Positions 46,495 through 55,058 of a stretch of DNA of 64,000 nt are shown here, piece by piece; position 1 is the first letter of the stretch, and every line of letters starts with the position of its first letter. A program made the position numbers and the translations under genes. The stretch is from Cupriavidus sp. U2 (GTDB lineage Bacteria > Pseudomonadota > Gammaproteobacteria > Burkholderiales > Burkholderiaceae). The stretch covers positions 186,846-250,845 of the forward strand of contig NZ_RCOG02000012.1 of NCBI RefSeq assembly GCF_009663685.2. The letters run 5' to 3'. The notes beneath the pieces are model-generated. The model worked only from the letters and a program-made list of their open reading frames with translations, ran no database searches and was not told where the DNA came from.

Positions 46495-46527
46495 GGGTTT
46501 TCGAGGCGCGCGCGCCGCCCTGGTTGC

Positions 46528-46542
46528 GACTGATTCTCAGTC
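46528..46542 (+). promoter_or_regulatory. Palindrome GACTGA-TTC-TCAGTC upstream of sodB
   Basis: A 6-bp inverted repeat with 3-base centre lies 135 bases before sodB in a Fur-box-like context (CTGATTCTCAGTC). Iron SOD genes are often iron-regulated, so a Fur site is possible, but the match to consensus is weak. Confidence 0.25.
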
Positions 46543-46677
46543 GATTGCAATGACTCCCCTGAGCGGCCGCAGGGGAAACTAACATGAGGTCAGGGGGCTT
46601 TCCGGGGCCGTTTGCGCGGGTCTGGCAAGTCACCTACAATCGGCCATTCTCCCCACCAAAACCGTAGAGACAGAACA

Positions 46678-47256
46678 ATGGAACACACGCTCCCTCCTCT
46701 CCCGTACGCGCATGACGCCCTGGCTCCGCACATCTCCAAGGAGACCCTGGAGTTCCATCATGACAAGCACCACCAGACGTACGTCACGAACCTGAACAAC
46801 CTGATCAAGGGCACCGAGTTCGAGAACGCTTCGCTGGAAGAGATCGTCAAGAAGTCGTCGGGCGGCATCTTCAACAACGCTGCCCAGGTGTGGAACCACA
46901 CGTTCTACTGGGAATCGATGAAGCCGAACGGCGGCGGCCAGCCGACCGGTGCCCTGGCTGACGCGATCAACGCCAGGTTCGGTTCGTTCGACAAGTTCAA
47001 GGAAGAATTCACGAAGACGGCCGTTGGCACCTTCGGTTCGGGCTGGGCCTGGCTGGTCAAGAAGACCGATGGCTCGCTGGACCTGGTGTCCACCTCGAAC
47101 GCCGCCACGCCGCTGACCACCGACGCCAAGCCGCTGCTGACCTGCGACGTGTGGGAGCACGCCTACTACATCGACTACCGCAATGCCCGTCCGAAGTATG
47201 TCGAGGCATTCTGGAACGTCGTGAACTGGGACTTCGCTTCGAAGAACTTCGCCTGA
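46678..47256 (+). CDS. sodB: Superoxide dismutase, iron type
   Basis: Converts superoxide to oxygen and hydrogen peroxide in the cytosol. The 192 residues include the metal ligands in [18 protein letters not shown] (first His), NHTFYWES (second His) and [13 protein letters not shown] (Asp and His). The pattern [13 protein letters not shown] and FGSGWAWLV fits the Fe-SOD group. The ATG at 46678 gives the family start [10 protein letters not shown]. It ends with a strong terminator. Confidence 0.96.
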   Translation: MEHTLPPLPYAHDALAPHISKETLEFHHDKHHQTYVTNLNNLIKGTEFENASLEEIVKKSSGGIFNNAAQVWNHTFYWESMKPNGGGQPTGALADAINARFGSFDKFKEEFTKTAVGTFGSGWAWLVKKTDGSLDLVSTSNAATPLTTDAKPLLTCDVWEHAYYIDYRNARPKYVEAFWNVVNWDFASKNFA

Positions 47257-47304
47257 GTGCCTGCGCTGGCCGCATCAGGCGGCCAGGTGCGGTCCCCGGC
47301 AAAG

Positions 47305-47334
47305 CGCCCCGGAAATTCCGGGGCGTTTTCGTTT
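47305..47334 (+). terminator. Rho-independent terminator after sodB
   Basis: CGCCCCGGAA pairs with TTCCGGGGCG in 47305-47325, followed by TTTTCGTTT. It sits between the convergent sodB and DMT transporter genes. Confidence 0.8.
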
Positions 47335-47356
47335 GCGCACGGAACGACGCGCAGGG

Positions 47357-48253
47357 TTACGGTTCGCGCGCCCAGCCCGTGCGGCGCCATGCCACGGGGC
47401 CCATCGACGCCAGCGTCACGCCGGCCACGATCAGCGCGCAGGCCAGAAAGATCATCGACCCGTCGCGTTCGGTGACCTTGCCAGCCAGCGCCAGGCACAG
47501 CAACGACAACACGGGTGTGCCGTAGCCCAGGATGCCGATCTGCGCCGCGTTGCCGTGCCGCATGGCGTAATCCCACAGCACGAACGAGATGCCCAGCGGC
47601 CCCAGCCCGATCGCCGCGACCCATGCCAGGTCGCTGGCCGATGGCACGAAGCGGGGCTCGATCAGCAGGTGACTGGCAATGGCCAGCAGCCCGGCCCCCA
47701 GGCAGAAACCGCCGACGGCCCACGACGAGAACGGCGGCAACCAACGCGCGCCCAGCGAATAGACCGCCCAGACGATGGCGGCCAGCAGCGCCAGCGCATA
47801 GCCGGCCATGTGCGTGCCGTCCGGGCCGCCCGCGCCCGCGCCGAATGCGCCGGCCCCCGATCCTGCCGTGATGGCCACGATGCAGCCGCTAAAGCCAAGT
47901 AGCGCCCCGGCGACCTTGGTGATGCAGTCGATGCCGCGCCAGATCGTGGTGCCAAGCAGCACCAGGATCAACGGCCACAGGTAGTTGATCAGGTTGGCCT
48001 GGGCAATCGGCGCCAGCCTGAACGCCATGACCAGGCCCGCGTTGTACACGAACAGGCACGTCACGCCGAACGCCAGCGTGCGCGGCGGCACACGCCACTC
48101 GCGTACGCGATGCAGGGAGGTCGCGCTGCCCAGGCACAGCGCCAGGCCCGTCAGCAGCAGCGGCGGCACGTCGGGTGCATGGGACACCAGCGTTGCGAAC
48201 GACGCCCAGAGCAGGATCGCGCCGGCGGCGCAGAGCCATGCGGCGCGCCTCAT
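47357..48253 (-). CDS. DMT-superfamily (EamA) transporter, YddG-like
   Basis: Inner-membrane exporter with ten hydrophobic segments in 298 residues and two EamA repeats. The segment ANLINYLWPLILVLL matches the NYLWP word found in YddG-type aromatic amino acid exporters; this subfamily call is tentative. Its start overlaps the stop of the upstream LysR gene (ATGA), so the two are translated from one transcript. Confidence 0.88.
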   Translation of the reverse strand: MRRAAWLCAAGAILLWASFATLVSHAPDVPPLLLTGLALCLGSATSLHRVREWRVPPRTLAFGVTCLFVYNAGLVMAFRLAPIAQANLINYLWPLILVLLGTTIWRGIDCITKVAGALLGFSGCIVAITAGSGAGAFGAGAGGPDGTHMAGYALALLAAIVWAVYSLGARWLPPFSSWAVGGFCLGAGLLAIASHLLIEPRFVPSASDLAWVAAIGLGPLGISFVLWDYAMRHGNAAQIGILGYGTPVLSLLCLALAGKVTERDGSMIFLACALIVAGVTLASMGPVAWRRTGWAREP

Positions 48254-49299
48254 GCCGCCGCTCCTAGCGCGGTGCCTTCGCAGTCGTCCGCCACGTTGAA
48301 GTCCGTCAGGCAGTTCAGCCTCATGGCGCGGATCTGCTCGGTCATGAAATCGATAAACACGCGGATGCGCGTGGGCAGATGCTGGCGGCTCAGGTAGCAG
48401 ATGTAGTGGCCCCGATCGTCGGGCGCATGGCGCGCCAGCGCCACCAACAGTTCCCCGCGGGCGATGTGGTCGCAGATCTGGTAGCCGGCCATCTGCGCGA
48501 CCCCCCAGCCCGCCAGCACCGCATGCAGTACCAGGTCGGCGTCGTTGAAGGTCATGCGCGCGCGGGGCAGGAACTTGCGGACGATGCCGTCGGCCTTGAA
48601 CTCCCATTCGAAGATGCGCCCGCTGGAAAAGCGGAAGTTGATGCATTCGTGCTGCGGCAGGTCGTCCAGCGTCTGCGGCAGCCCGTGGCGGGCCACGTAA
48701 GACGGCGCGGCGCACAGCGCCATCTGCATCGGGATGAGCTGTTTGGCGATGATGCTCGAATCCTCGATCCGCCCGTTGCGGAAGGCGACGTCGATCTGTT
48801 CCGACGCAAAGTCCGTGGGCCGGTCGTCCAGCAAGAGGTCGATGGCGATGTCCGGGTAGAGCTGGACGAATTTGTCGAGCAGCGGCGCCACGATCTTGCG
48901 GCCGAACCCCACGGTGGCACTGATGCGCACCAGGCCGCGTGGCGGGCCCTGGCGCAGTTCCAGCATGTCATTCATGGCCTCCACGATATGCGTGACGCCC
49001 TGATGGCAGTTTTCGAAGAAGCGTTGGCCTTCGCGCGTGAGCTGCGTGGTGCGCGTGGTGCGCAGGAACAGCCGCGTGCTCAACTGGGTTTCCAGCTTCT
49101 GCACGTTGCGGCTGACCGCCGAGCGGCCAATGCCCAGGCGCTCGCCGGCCTTGGCGAAGCTGCCTTCGCTGGCCACGGCCATGAACGCCATGATGCCGGC
49201 GTAGCTGGCGGCAAAGCTCGTAGACAGTGCGTCGGCGCGGTTTGGCAGGCTGAGCCTGAAAGTGCGGTCCGACGCGTCGGCCGGTTGTATCGGTTCCAT
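48250..49299 (-). CDS. LysR-family transcriptional regulator
   Basis: A 349-residue regulator, longer than usual because about 30 residues precede the DNA-binding domain (ASYAGIMAFMAVASEGSFAKAGERLGIGRSAVSRNVQKLE). The effector domain follows (GLVRISATVGFGRKIVAPLL). The start at 49299 has AGGGG upstream; a later start near MAFMAVASEG would give a normal length. It is translationally coupled to the DMT exporter downstream and preceded by a kinase gene on the same strand, an unusual three-gene set. Confidence 0.88.
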   Translation of the reverse strand: MEPIQPADASDRTFRLSLPNRADALSTSFAASYAGIMAFMAVASEGSFAKAGERLGIGRSAVSRNVQKLETQLSTRLFLRTTRTTQLTREGQRFFENCHQGVTHIVEAMNDMLELRQGPPRGLVRISATVGFGRKIVAPLLDKFVQLYPDIAIDLLLDDRPTDFASEQIDVAFRNGRIEDSSIIAKQLIPMQMALCAAPSYVARHGLPQTLDDLPQHECINFRFSSGRIFEWEFKADGIVRKFLPRARMTFNDADLVLHAVLAGWGVAQMAGYQICDHIARGELLVALARHAPDDRGHYICYLSRQHLPTRIRVFIDFMTEQIRAMRLNCLTDFNVADDCEGTALGAAA

Positions 49300-49322
49300 G
49301 ATTTCCCCTGCGCTTCCCGGCG

Positions 49323-50150
49323 CTACCTTGGTGCCGCGCGGGAAGCCGTTTGATCCTGCCGGGGCAGGCGAATTTCGAAGCACGCGCCGCCTTCGCGGCG
49401 GTTTTGCGCGCGGATGCTGCCGCCGTGGTCCGTCACGATGCGATGGCAGATGGCCAGCCCGACGCCCAGCCCATCGTCCTTGGTGGTATGGAATGCGTCG
49501 AACAGGCGCGGCAGGTCGTCGGCCGCGATGCCGCAACCCCGGTCGCTGATAGCCACCACCGCATCGTGGCCGTCCGCCGACAGATCCACGGTCAGTTGGC
49601 GGGCCTGTTTTGGCGTTTCGGCCATGGCTTCCATCGCGTTGACGATCAGGTTGCCGAACAACTGCTGCAATGCTGCGGGCTCGGCCATGACGACGACGTC
49701 GGGATGGCGCTCGTTCGGCGCCACGTGGATACCGTGACGCCGCAGGTCGTCGTCGAGCCAGTGCAGCGTGTCGCGCAGCACTGCGTGGAGCGGCACCGGC
49801 TGCCGTGGCCGTTCCACGGGCGATGCCAGCATCCTGAGATGGGCCAGCAGCGTGCCCGCGCGCTGCGCGTCGGTCACCAGGCGTTCGAGCGACGCGATGG
49901 CCGCCTCCACGTCGGGCGGGTCGTGTCGCAGCCAGCGCAGCGCCGACTGGCCCCGCGTCACCACCGAGGCCACCGGCTGCACGGCGTCGTGGACGACCAT
50001 TGCCACGCACCGACCCAACAGCGCCAGCCGGTCCGCGTGCACGGACGGCGCCTGCAGGCGCAATTGTCCATGGTCGCCCCTGCACGCCGGGGCGCCGCGA
50101 ACTGGTTCAGTCATGTCCTTCTCGCTGTCGATATGACCGCCGGCACTCAT
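49323..50150 (-). CDS. Soluble sensor histidine kinase
   Basis: A 275-residue kinase without membrane segments or a recognisable sensor domain. The dimerisation helix LALLGRCVAMVVHDAVQPVA carries the phosphoacceptor histidine near residue 54; it resembles the HEVNQPL type, with HD in place of HE. The ATPase part has LFGNLIVNAMEAMAE, SDRGCGIAADDLPRLFDAF and GLGVGLAICHRIV. Its start at 50150 has AAGGGGG upstream. The nearest unpaired response regulator is the FixJ-type gene at 54.3 kb, a possible partner. Confidence 0.88.
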   Translation of the reverse strand: MSAGGHIDSEKDMTEPVRGAPACRGDHGQLRLQAPSVHADRLALLGRCVAMVVHDAVQPVASVVTRGQSALRWLRHDPPDVEAAIASLERLVTDAQRAGTLLAHLRMLASPVERPRQPVPLHAVLRDTLHWLDDDLRRHGIHVAPNERHPDVVVMAEPAALQQLFGNLIVNAMEAMAETPKQARQLTVDLSADGHDAVVAISDRGCGIAADDLPRLFDAFHTTKDDGLGVGLAICHRIVTDHGGSIRAQNRREGGACFEIRLPRQDQTASRAAPR

Positions 50151-50276
50151 GCCCACCCCCTTTGCCGACCTGCACTTGATGTTAATAACCGGTGAATTGA
50201 CCGTAAATGACAGCGTTCCCGTTTTTTCTGCCAGACTGCCAGCCGCTCCCGGCACGTCGGGCCAACGCCATGCGCG

Positions 50277-50347
50277 ATTGGTGCCCTTGTGGAAACAGCA
50301 CTGCGCGTGGCGCGGGCTTGTGACCGGTCCCCCGCACTCACTACACT
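50277..50347 (+). promoter_or_regulatory. Shared promoter/operator P1 (upstream of the GlxA-type gene)
   Basis: ATTGGTGC (50277-50284), 8 bases, AAACA (50293-50297), then TACACT (50342-50347) as -10 candidate. The same elements at the same distances occur at P2 (51684) and P3 (53111). Confidence 0.6.
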
Positions 50348-50476
50348 CGCGCCCAACTTGCCTTGCCGCCCCGACCCCGCCGGCCCGAACCGTCGCGGGG
50401 ATGCCAGGCCCGTGCCCGGGTGCCGGCCAGGCCCATACGTGACACCGAGCCCGCGACACACGGGAGGAGACGAACA

Positions 50477-50668
50477 ATGACCGCCTTGCCAACCCTCACG
50501 CGCATCGTCCCGGGTGTGCCGGCGGTGAAACGGCCGTGCCGCCGACGCGCCGCATCACGGCCGGGGCGCAGGCTTGCAAGGGATCGTCCCGTTGGCATAG
50601 CATCGGTCGTCTACCGCAATACCCCTCATGCTTCAGCACCAGCCGCCCCCCTCCGCCGGAAACATTGA
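50477..50668 (+). CDS. Candidate 63-residue leader ORF before the GlxA-type regulator
   Basis: An ATG with a near-perfect ribosome site (GGGAGGAGA, 7 bases upstream) opens a short frame, MTALPTLTRIVPGVPAVKRP and on, that stops 4 bases before the likely ATG of the downstream regulator. It has no known domain and its second half looks compositionally non-coding. It may be a leader peptide that couples translation, or the remnant of a broken gene. The remainder of 50151-50672 holds only promoter P1. Confidence 0.35.
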   Translation: MTALPTLTRIVPGVPAVKRPCRRRAASRPGRRLARDRPVGIASVVYRNTPHASAPAAPLRRKH

Positions 50669-50672
50669 AGAC

Positions 50673-51644
50673 ATGCCGCGCAACATCCTGTTCGTGGCAT
50701 ACCCCGATGTGAGCCTGCTCGACCTTGCCGGGCCCCAGACCGTGTTCTGGGCTGCGTCCAACTACGCACGGGCGCGTGGGTTGGCCGGCTATCGCTGCCA
50801 CACGACCAGCTTTGCCGGCGGCAGGGTGGCGACGGTGGAGGGCACCACGATGGATTCGGTGTCGCTGGCATCGTTCGACTTGCGGATGATCGACACCGTG
50901 ATCGTGCCGGGGTCGCCCATCATCCTGGAGGTGGCGAAGCACGAGACCGCGTTGCTGGATTGGCTGGCCAATGCGTCGGGCACGATCCGCCGCATGGCGT
51001 CGGTGTGCAGCGGCGCCTTCCTGCTGGCATTCGCGGGCCTGCTCGACGGCAAGCGCGCCACCACGCACTGGGCCATGCTCGATCGCTTCCGCGAACTGTT
51101 TCCCACGGTGGACCTCGATCCCGACGCGATCTTCGTGCGGCAGCAAAACCTGTGGACGTCGGCCGGCGTCACCACCGGGATCGACCTGGCGCTGGCCATG
51201 GTGGAGGCCGACTATGGCCACGAGGTGGCACTCAATGCCGCCAAGGAACTTGCGGTGTACATGAAGCGGCCCGGCGCGCAACCGCAACTCAGCGAGATCC
51301 TGATCTCCCAGAGCCGGCAGGTGCCGGTGTTCGAGGCGCTGCACCTGTGGATCGTGCAGAACCTGGCCACGCAGGACCTGTCCGTCGAGCAGCTGGCCGG
51401 GTACGTCGGCATGAGTCCGCGCAACTTCGCGCGGGTCTACAAGGAAAAGACCGGCCGCACGCCGGCCAAGGGCGTGGAGCACTTCAGGCTGGAAGCGGCG
51501 CGGCGGCAGTTGCAGGACCCGGGCCGGCCCATCGACGTGATCGCCCACGAGTGCGGCTTTGGCAGCGAAGAGCGGATGCGCGTGACGTTCCAGCGCCATT
51601 TCGGGCTGTCGCCCAGCGAATACCGGCTCAAGGTCAATCGCTAG
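50673..51644 (+). CDS. GlxA-family AraC-type transcriptional regulator
   Basis: A 323-residue regulator with an N-terminal DJ-1/PfpI-like domain (PRNILFVAYPDVSLLDLAGP; ASVCSGAFLLAFAGLLDGKRATTHW with the nucleophile-elbow cysteine) and a C-terminal AraC pair of helix-turn-helices (LSVEQLAGYVGMSPRNFARVYK; PIDVIAHECGFGSEERMRVTF). The start at 50673 gives the usual N-terminus; an in-frame ATG at 50628 is possible. It is followed by stress-type genes that share its promoter architecture, so it is the likely regulator of the cluster. Confidence 0.88.
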   Translation: MPRNILFVAYPDVSLLDLAGPQTVFWAASNYARARGLAGYRCHTTSFAGGRVATVEGTTMDSVSLASFDLRMIDTVIVPGSPIILEVAKHETALLDWLANASGTIRRMASVCSGAFLLAFAGLLDGKRATTHWAMLDRFRELFPTVDLDPDAIFVRQQNLWTSAGVTTGIDLALAMVEADYGHEVALNAAKELAVYMKRPGAQPQLSEILISQSRQVPVFEALHLWIVQNLATQDLSVEQLAGYVGMSPRNFARVYKEKTGRTPAKGVEHFRLEAARRQLQDPGRPIDVIAHECGFGSEERMRVTFQRHFGLSPSEYRLKVNR

Positions 51645-51683
51645 GTCCGCGCGCCGTCCGCCCCGGCGTTCTTTTTCGATGCG

Positions 51684-51753
51684 ATTGGTGCAAATCGGGA
51701 AACACCGTGCGCCGGGCGTCGGTCTGGTGAGCCGCCCCGCACGCACCTAGCAT
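51684..51753 (+). promoter_or_regulatory. Shared promoter/operator P2 (upstream of the NmrA-like gene)
   Basis: ATTGGTGC (51684-51691), 8 bases, AAACA (51700-51704) and TAGCAT (51748-51753) as -10 candidate, 47 bases before the start codon. The elements match P1 and P3 in order, and the spacing differs by at most one base. Confidence 0.65.
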
Positions 51754-51799
51754 GCAAGACACGTGGACCCGTTCCACTTTTCGAGCATGGAGACGCATC

Positions 51800-52549
51800 A
51801 TGAAGATCGTAGTCGTAGGGGGCACCGGCCTGATTGGCAAGAAGGTGGTTGAGCGGCTGGCCGCGCAGGGGCATGACGTGCTGGCCGCGTCGCCGGGCAC
51901 CGGCGTCAATACGCTGACGGGCGAAGGCCTGACACAGGCGCTGGCCGGGGCCCAGGTGGTGGTGGACGTCGCCAATTCGCCATCGTTCGAAGACCAGGCG
52001 GTGCTGCACTTCTTCGAGACTTCGGGCCGCAACCTGGCGGCCGCCGAAAAGGAAGCCGGCGTGGCGCACCACGTGGCGCTGTCGGTGGTGGGTACTGACA
52101 AGCTCGCGCAAAGCGGCTACTTCCGCGCCAAGATCGCCCAGGAAGCCCTGATCCGGCAGGCGGGTATTCCGTACACGATCGTGCGCTCGACTCAGTTCCT
52201 GGAATTCCTGGCCGGCATTGCCCAGTCGGCAGGGCAGGCGGACACGATCCGCCTCACCCCGGCCCTGATCCAGCCGATCTCGTCGGATGACGTGGCCGAT
52301 GCGGTAGCCGATGCCGCGCTGGCCGCCCCCGTCAACGGCACGATCGACATCGCCGGGCCCGAACGCTTCCGCATGAGCGACCTGGTGCAACGCTACCTGC
52401 AGGCCACCGGCGACCGCCGCACGGTCGTGGCCGACCCCGCCGCGCGTTACTTCGGCGCCGACCTGCAGGAAGGCACGCTCGTGCCAGAAGGCGAGGCGCG
52501 TCTGGGCCACATGCATTTCGAGGACTGGATTCGTCAACTGCAGAAATAG
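51800..52549 (+). CDS. NmrA-like NAD(P)-binding protein
   Basis: An atypical short-chain dehydrogenase-fold protein of 249 residues with the N-terminal dinucleotide loop VVVGGTGLIGKKVVERL and NmrA/YlmF-type features (RAKIAQEALIRQAGIPYTIVRSTQF). The YxxxK active site of true SDRs is not apparent; YFRAK occupies the region. Members can be quinone or NADPH sensors or reductases. A GGAGAC ribosome site supports the start at 51800. Ohr-like gene follows by 15 bases. Confidence 0.87.
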   Translation: MKIVVVGGTGLIGKKVVERLAAQGHDVLAASPGTGVNTLTGEGLTQALAGAQVVVDVANSPSFEDQAVLHFFETSGRNLAAAEKEAGVAHHVALSVVGTDKLAQSGYFRAKIAQEALIRQAGIPYTIVRSTQFLEFLAGIAQSAGQADTIRLTPALIQPISSDDVADAVADAALAAPVNGTIDIAGPERFRMSDLVQRYLQATGDRRTVVADPAARYFGADLQEGTLVPEGEARLGHMHFEDWIRQLQK

Positions 52550-52564
52550 TCTGGAGACGACGCG

Positions 52565-53065
52565 ATGGAGAACGAGAGGTTGCAGCCTCCGCCATTGACG
52601 CTGCTCGACAGATACCGGGGCCAGGGCTTCACGGCGCTGTACACGACGACCGTCACGGTTGGCGGGGGCCAGGCCGCGCATGGCCGCGCATCCGGCATCG
52701 CCAGGTCCGACGATGGCAGTCTCTTCCTCGAACTTCGGTTGCCGGTCGCCATGGGTGGCCCTGGCGGCGGAACCAACCCCGAGCAGTTGTTCGCCGCTGG
52801 CTTCGCTGCGTGCTTTCACGGTGCGCTGAGCCTGCTGGCCCGGCGCGCGCAGGTGGAGATGGCCCACGCCACCGTTGCAGCCGAAGTCTCGTTTGGCCGC
52901 GATCCCGTTGACGGCGCTTACGCGCTGATTGCCGAGATCCGCATCCGCATGCCCGGCGTGGCCCGGCGCGTGGCCGAGGAACTGGTACGTGACACCGAGC
53001 GGCTGTGCCCGTACGCAAAGATGGCCCGCGGGGGCATCTACAGCATCGTGCGTGTCATCGACTGA
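52565..53065 (+). CDS. Ohr/OsmC-family peroxiredoxin
   Basis: Thiol-dependent peroxidase type of 166 residues, known members of which reduce organic hydroperoxides. The two redox cysteines are in place: GFAACFHGALSLLA (about residue 84) and TERLCPYAKMARGG (about 146). The block VGGGQAAHGRASGI and MGGPGGGTNPEQLFAAG are typical of Ohr. It is probably cotranscribed with the NmrA-like gene. Confidence 0.9.
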   Translation: MENERLQPPPLTLLDRYRGQGFTALYTTTVTVGGGQAAHGRASGIARSDDGSLFLELRLPVAMGGPGGGTNPEQLFAAGFAACFHGALSLLARRAQVEMAHATVAAEVSFGRDPVDGAYALIAEIRIRMPGVARRVAEELVRDTERLCPYAKMARGGIYSIVRVID

Positions 53066-53110
53066 GCCACGGAGCGGTACATGAGTCCCCGCCGTGCGGG
53101 GCAGTGCGCC

Positions 53111-53181
53111 ATTGGTGCCGGCGCGGCAACAGACTGGGCACCTTGGCGGCACTACCGGCACGGCGGGCCGCGCACTACGAT
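53111..53181 (+). promoter_or_regulatory. Shared promoter/operator P3 (upstream of the AhpD-like gene)
   Basis: ATTGGTGC (53111-53118), 8 bases, CAACA (53127-53131) and TACGAT (53176-53181) as -10 candidate, 80 bases before the start codon. Its spacing equals that of P1 to the base. Confidence 0.6.
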
Positions 53182-53260
53182 CCATATCAAGCCGATCCCG
53201 TTGCGCAACGCACTGCGGCGGGCGGCGAACGTATCCCCCTTGGTTCCGCAGGAGCGACAC

Positions 53261-53740
53261 ATGTCACAACGTTTGAACTACTTCCAACAATCGCCGGAAC
53301 TGACGAAGAAGCTCGTCGAACTCGGTGCCCTGTTCCAGAAGACCACGCTCGAGCAGCACATCCGCGAGCTGGTGGAAATCCGCGCGTCGCAGCTCAACGG
53401 CTGCGCATTCTGCGTCGATATGCATGTCAAGCAGGCCAAGATCCACGGCGAGCGCGAACTGCGCCTGCATCACGTGGCCATCTGGCGCGAGTCCACGCTG
53501 TTCTCGCCGCGCGAACGCGCCGCGCTGGCCTGGACCGAGGCGCTGACCCAGCTGCCCGCCCACGGTGTGCCCGACGAGGTGTTCGAGCACGTACGCACGC
53601 AATATTCGGAGAAGGAGCTGTCCGACCTGACGTTCCAGATCGGCGCCATCAATGCGTGGAACCGGCTTAACGTGGCGTTCCAGATGGTGCCGGGCTCGGC
53701 CGACAAGATGTTCGGTCTCGACAAGGCCGGACTGGAGTAA
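53261..53740 (+). CDS. Carboxymuconolactone decarboxylase/AhpD-like protein
   Basis: A 159-residue all-helical protein with the AhpD redox signature GCAFCVDMHVKQA (CxxC and the histidine four residues on). Members with this motif have alkylhydroperoxidase activity in some bacteria; others without redox role exist. CAGGAG precedes the ATG at 53261. An open frame upstream of this start is not supported. The cupin gene starts 4 bases after its stop. Confidence 0.9.
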   Translation: MSQRLNYFQQSPELTKKLVELGALFQKTTLEQHIRELVEIRASQLNGCAFCVDMHVKQAKIHGERELRLHHVAIWRESTLFSPRERAALAWTEALTQLPAHGVPDEVFEHVRTQYSEKELSDLTFQIGAINAWNRLNVAFQMVPGSADKMFGLDKAGLE

Positions 53741-53744
53741 GGCC

Positions 53745-54152
53745 ATGAGACGCGTCCTGTCCATCGCGGCCATGCTGGCTGCCTCATGTGCGCTGCTGGC
53801 ACCCCCGGCCTTTGCCGCGGCGGCCGACGCGAAGGTGACGCCGCTGACCACCGAACCGCTGCCCGAGTATCCGGGCAAGGAGGTGCAGATGATCATGGTG
53901 GAATACCCGCCGGGCGGCTACGACCCCGTGCATCGCCACGATGCCCACGGCTTCATCTACGTGCTCGAGGGCACCATCATCATGGGCGTGAAGGGCGGCA
54001 AGGAAGTCACGCTCAAGCCGGGCCAGACGTTCCATGAAGGTCCCGACGACATCCATACGGTCGGGCGCAACGCCAGCACCACCAAGCCGGCCAGGTTTAT
54101 CGTGTTCCTGATCAAGAATCAGGGCGCGCCGATCCTGACACCCGTGAAGTAG
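53745..54152 (+). CDS. Exported small cupin-domain protein
   Basis: A 135-residue protein with a signal peptide (RRVLSIAAMLAASCALLAPPAFA) and one cupin barrel. Metal-ligand motifs are PVHRHDAHGFIYVLEG near residue 66 and EGPDDIHTVGRN near 108. Cupins of this size are often periplasmic; function is unknown. The spacing to the AhpD-like gene indicates one transcript. Confidence 0.87.
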   Translation: MRRVLSIAAMLAASCALLAPPAFAAAADAKVTPLTTEPLPEYPGKEVQMIMVEYPPGGYDPVHRHDAHGFIYVLEGTIIMGVKGGKEVTLKPGQTFHEGPDDIHTVGRNASTTKPARFIVFLIKNQGAPILTPVK

Positions 54153-54168
54153 CCGGTGCCATCGGGCC

Positions 54169-54199
54169 GGCAGGCGCGCCAGATCCGTGCGCGCCTGCC
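54169..54199 (+). terminator. GC-rich hairpin after the cupin gene
   Basis: GGCAGGCGCGC (54169-54179) pairs with GCGCGCCTGCC (54189-54199), a perfect 11-bp stem 17 bases after the stop. No T run follows, so termination would rely on the stem. Confidence 0.45.
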
Positions 54200-54295
54200 G
54201 CCCCAGTTCCCCCCTCGTTTCACCCATCCCTCCGCCATGCGTATCGATCGTTGTTCCGTCCCGCCAGGCCACCGCAGAGATACCGGAGTCCAATC

Positions 54296-55048
54296 GTGAA
54301 CGCCATGACGTCAAAGCCCGGCGGCCGCCGCGAGGCCACCGAACCCGTGGTCTACATCGTCGACGATGATGTGGATCTGAACGACGCGCTGGCGGACCTG
54401 CTGCGGTCGGTCGGCCTGCGGGCGCGTTCGTTCCTGTCGGCCGACGCGTTCCTGAAAGCGCCGCTCGAACCGGTGCCCGGCTGCGTGGTGATGGACGTGC
54501 GGCTGCGTGGCGCCAATGGCCTGGAAGTCCAGCGCGAGCTGATCCGGCGCGGCATCTGCCTGCCGGTGGTGTTTATCACCGGCCATGGCGATATCGAGAT
54601 GACGGTGCGCGCCATGAAGGCCGGCGCGCTCGATTTCCTGGCCAAGCCGTTCCGCGACCAGGACTTTCTGGACGCCGTGACCGAAGGGATTGCCGTGGAC
54701 CGCTGCAACCGGCAGGCACTGCAATGCGGTGACGATCTGCGCGCGCGCTTTGCGACGCTGAGCGGCCGCGAGCGCGAGGTGATGGCACTGGCCGTGTCGG
54801 GCCTGATGAACAAGCAGATTGCCGGCAAGATCGGCATCAGCGAGGTCACGATCAAGATCCACCGCAGCCGCGCCATGCGCAAGATGGCCGCGCGCACGTT
54901 TGCCGACCTGGTCAAGATGGCGATCGATCTCGATCTGCGACTGGATGCCGAGACCGCCGGTATGGCCGCGACGCTGGCCGCGCCGCCGGCCGCCCAGGCG
55001 CCGCGCGCCGGCCTGGCCGCGGTGGACCAGCCGATGGTCGCGCATTGA
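54296..55048 (+). CDS. FixJ-family response regulator
   Basis: A 250-residue regulator. The receiver domain (VVYIVDDDVDLNDALADLL; phosphoacceptor Asp67 in VVMDVRLRG; LDFLAKPFRDQDF) is followed by a LuxR-type helix-turn-helix (LSGREREVMALAVSGLMNKQ, ISEVTIKIHRSRAMRKM) and an Ala-rich tail of about 40 residues. A GTG at 54296 with GGAG upstream is the best start; an ATG lies 9 bases later. No kinase is adjacent; the soluble kinase at 49.3 kb is a possible partner. Confidence 0.9.
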   Translation: MNAMTSKPGGRREATEPVVYIVDDDVDLNDALADLLRSVGLRARSFLSADAFLKAPLEPVPGCVVMDVRLRGANGLEVQRELIRRGICLPVVFITGHGDIEMTVRAMKAGALDFLAKPFRDQDFLDAVTEGIAVDRCNRQALQCGDDLRARFATLSGREREVMALAVSGLMNKQIAGKIGISEVTIKIHRSRAMRKMAARTFADLVKMAIDLDLRLDAETAGMAATLAAPPAAQAPRAGLAAVDQPMVAH

Positions 55049-55058
55049 CAACGCAGAC

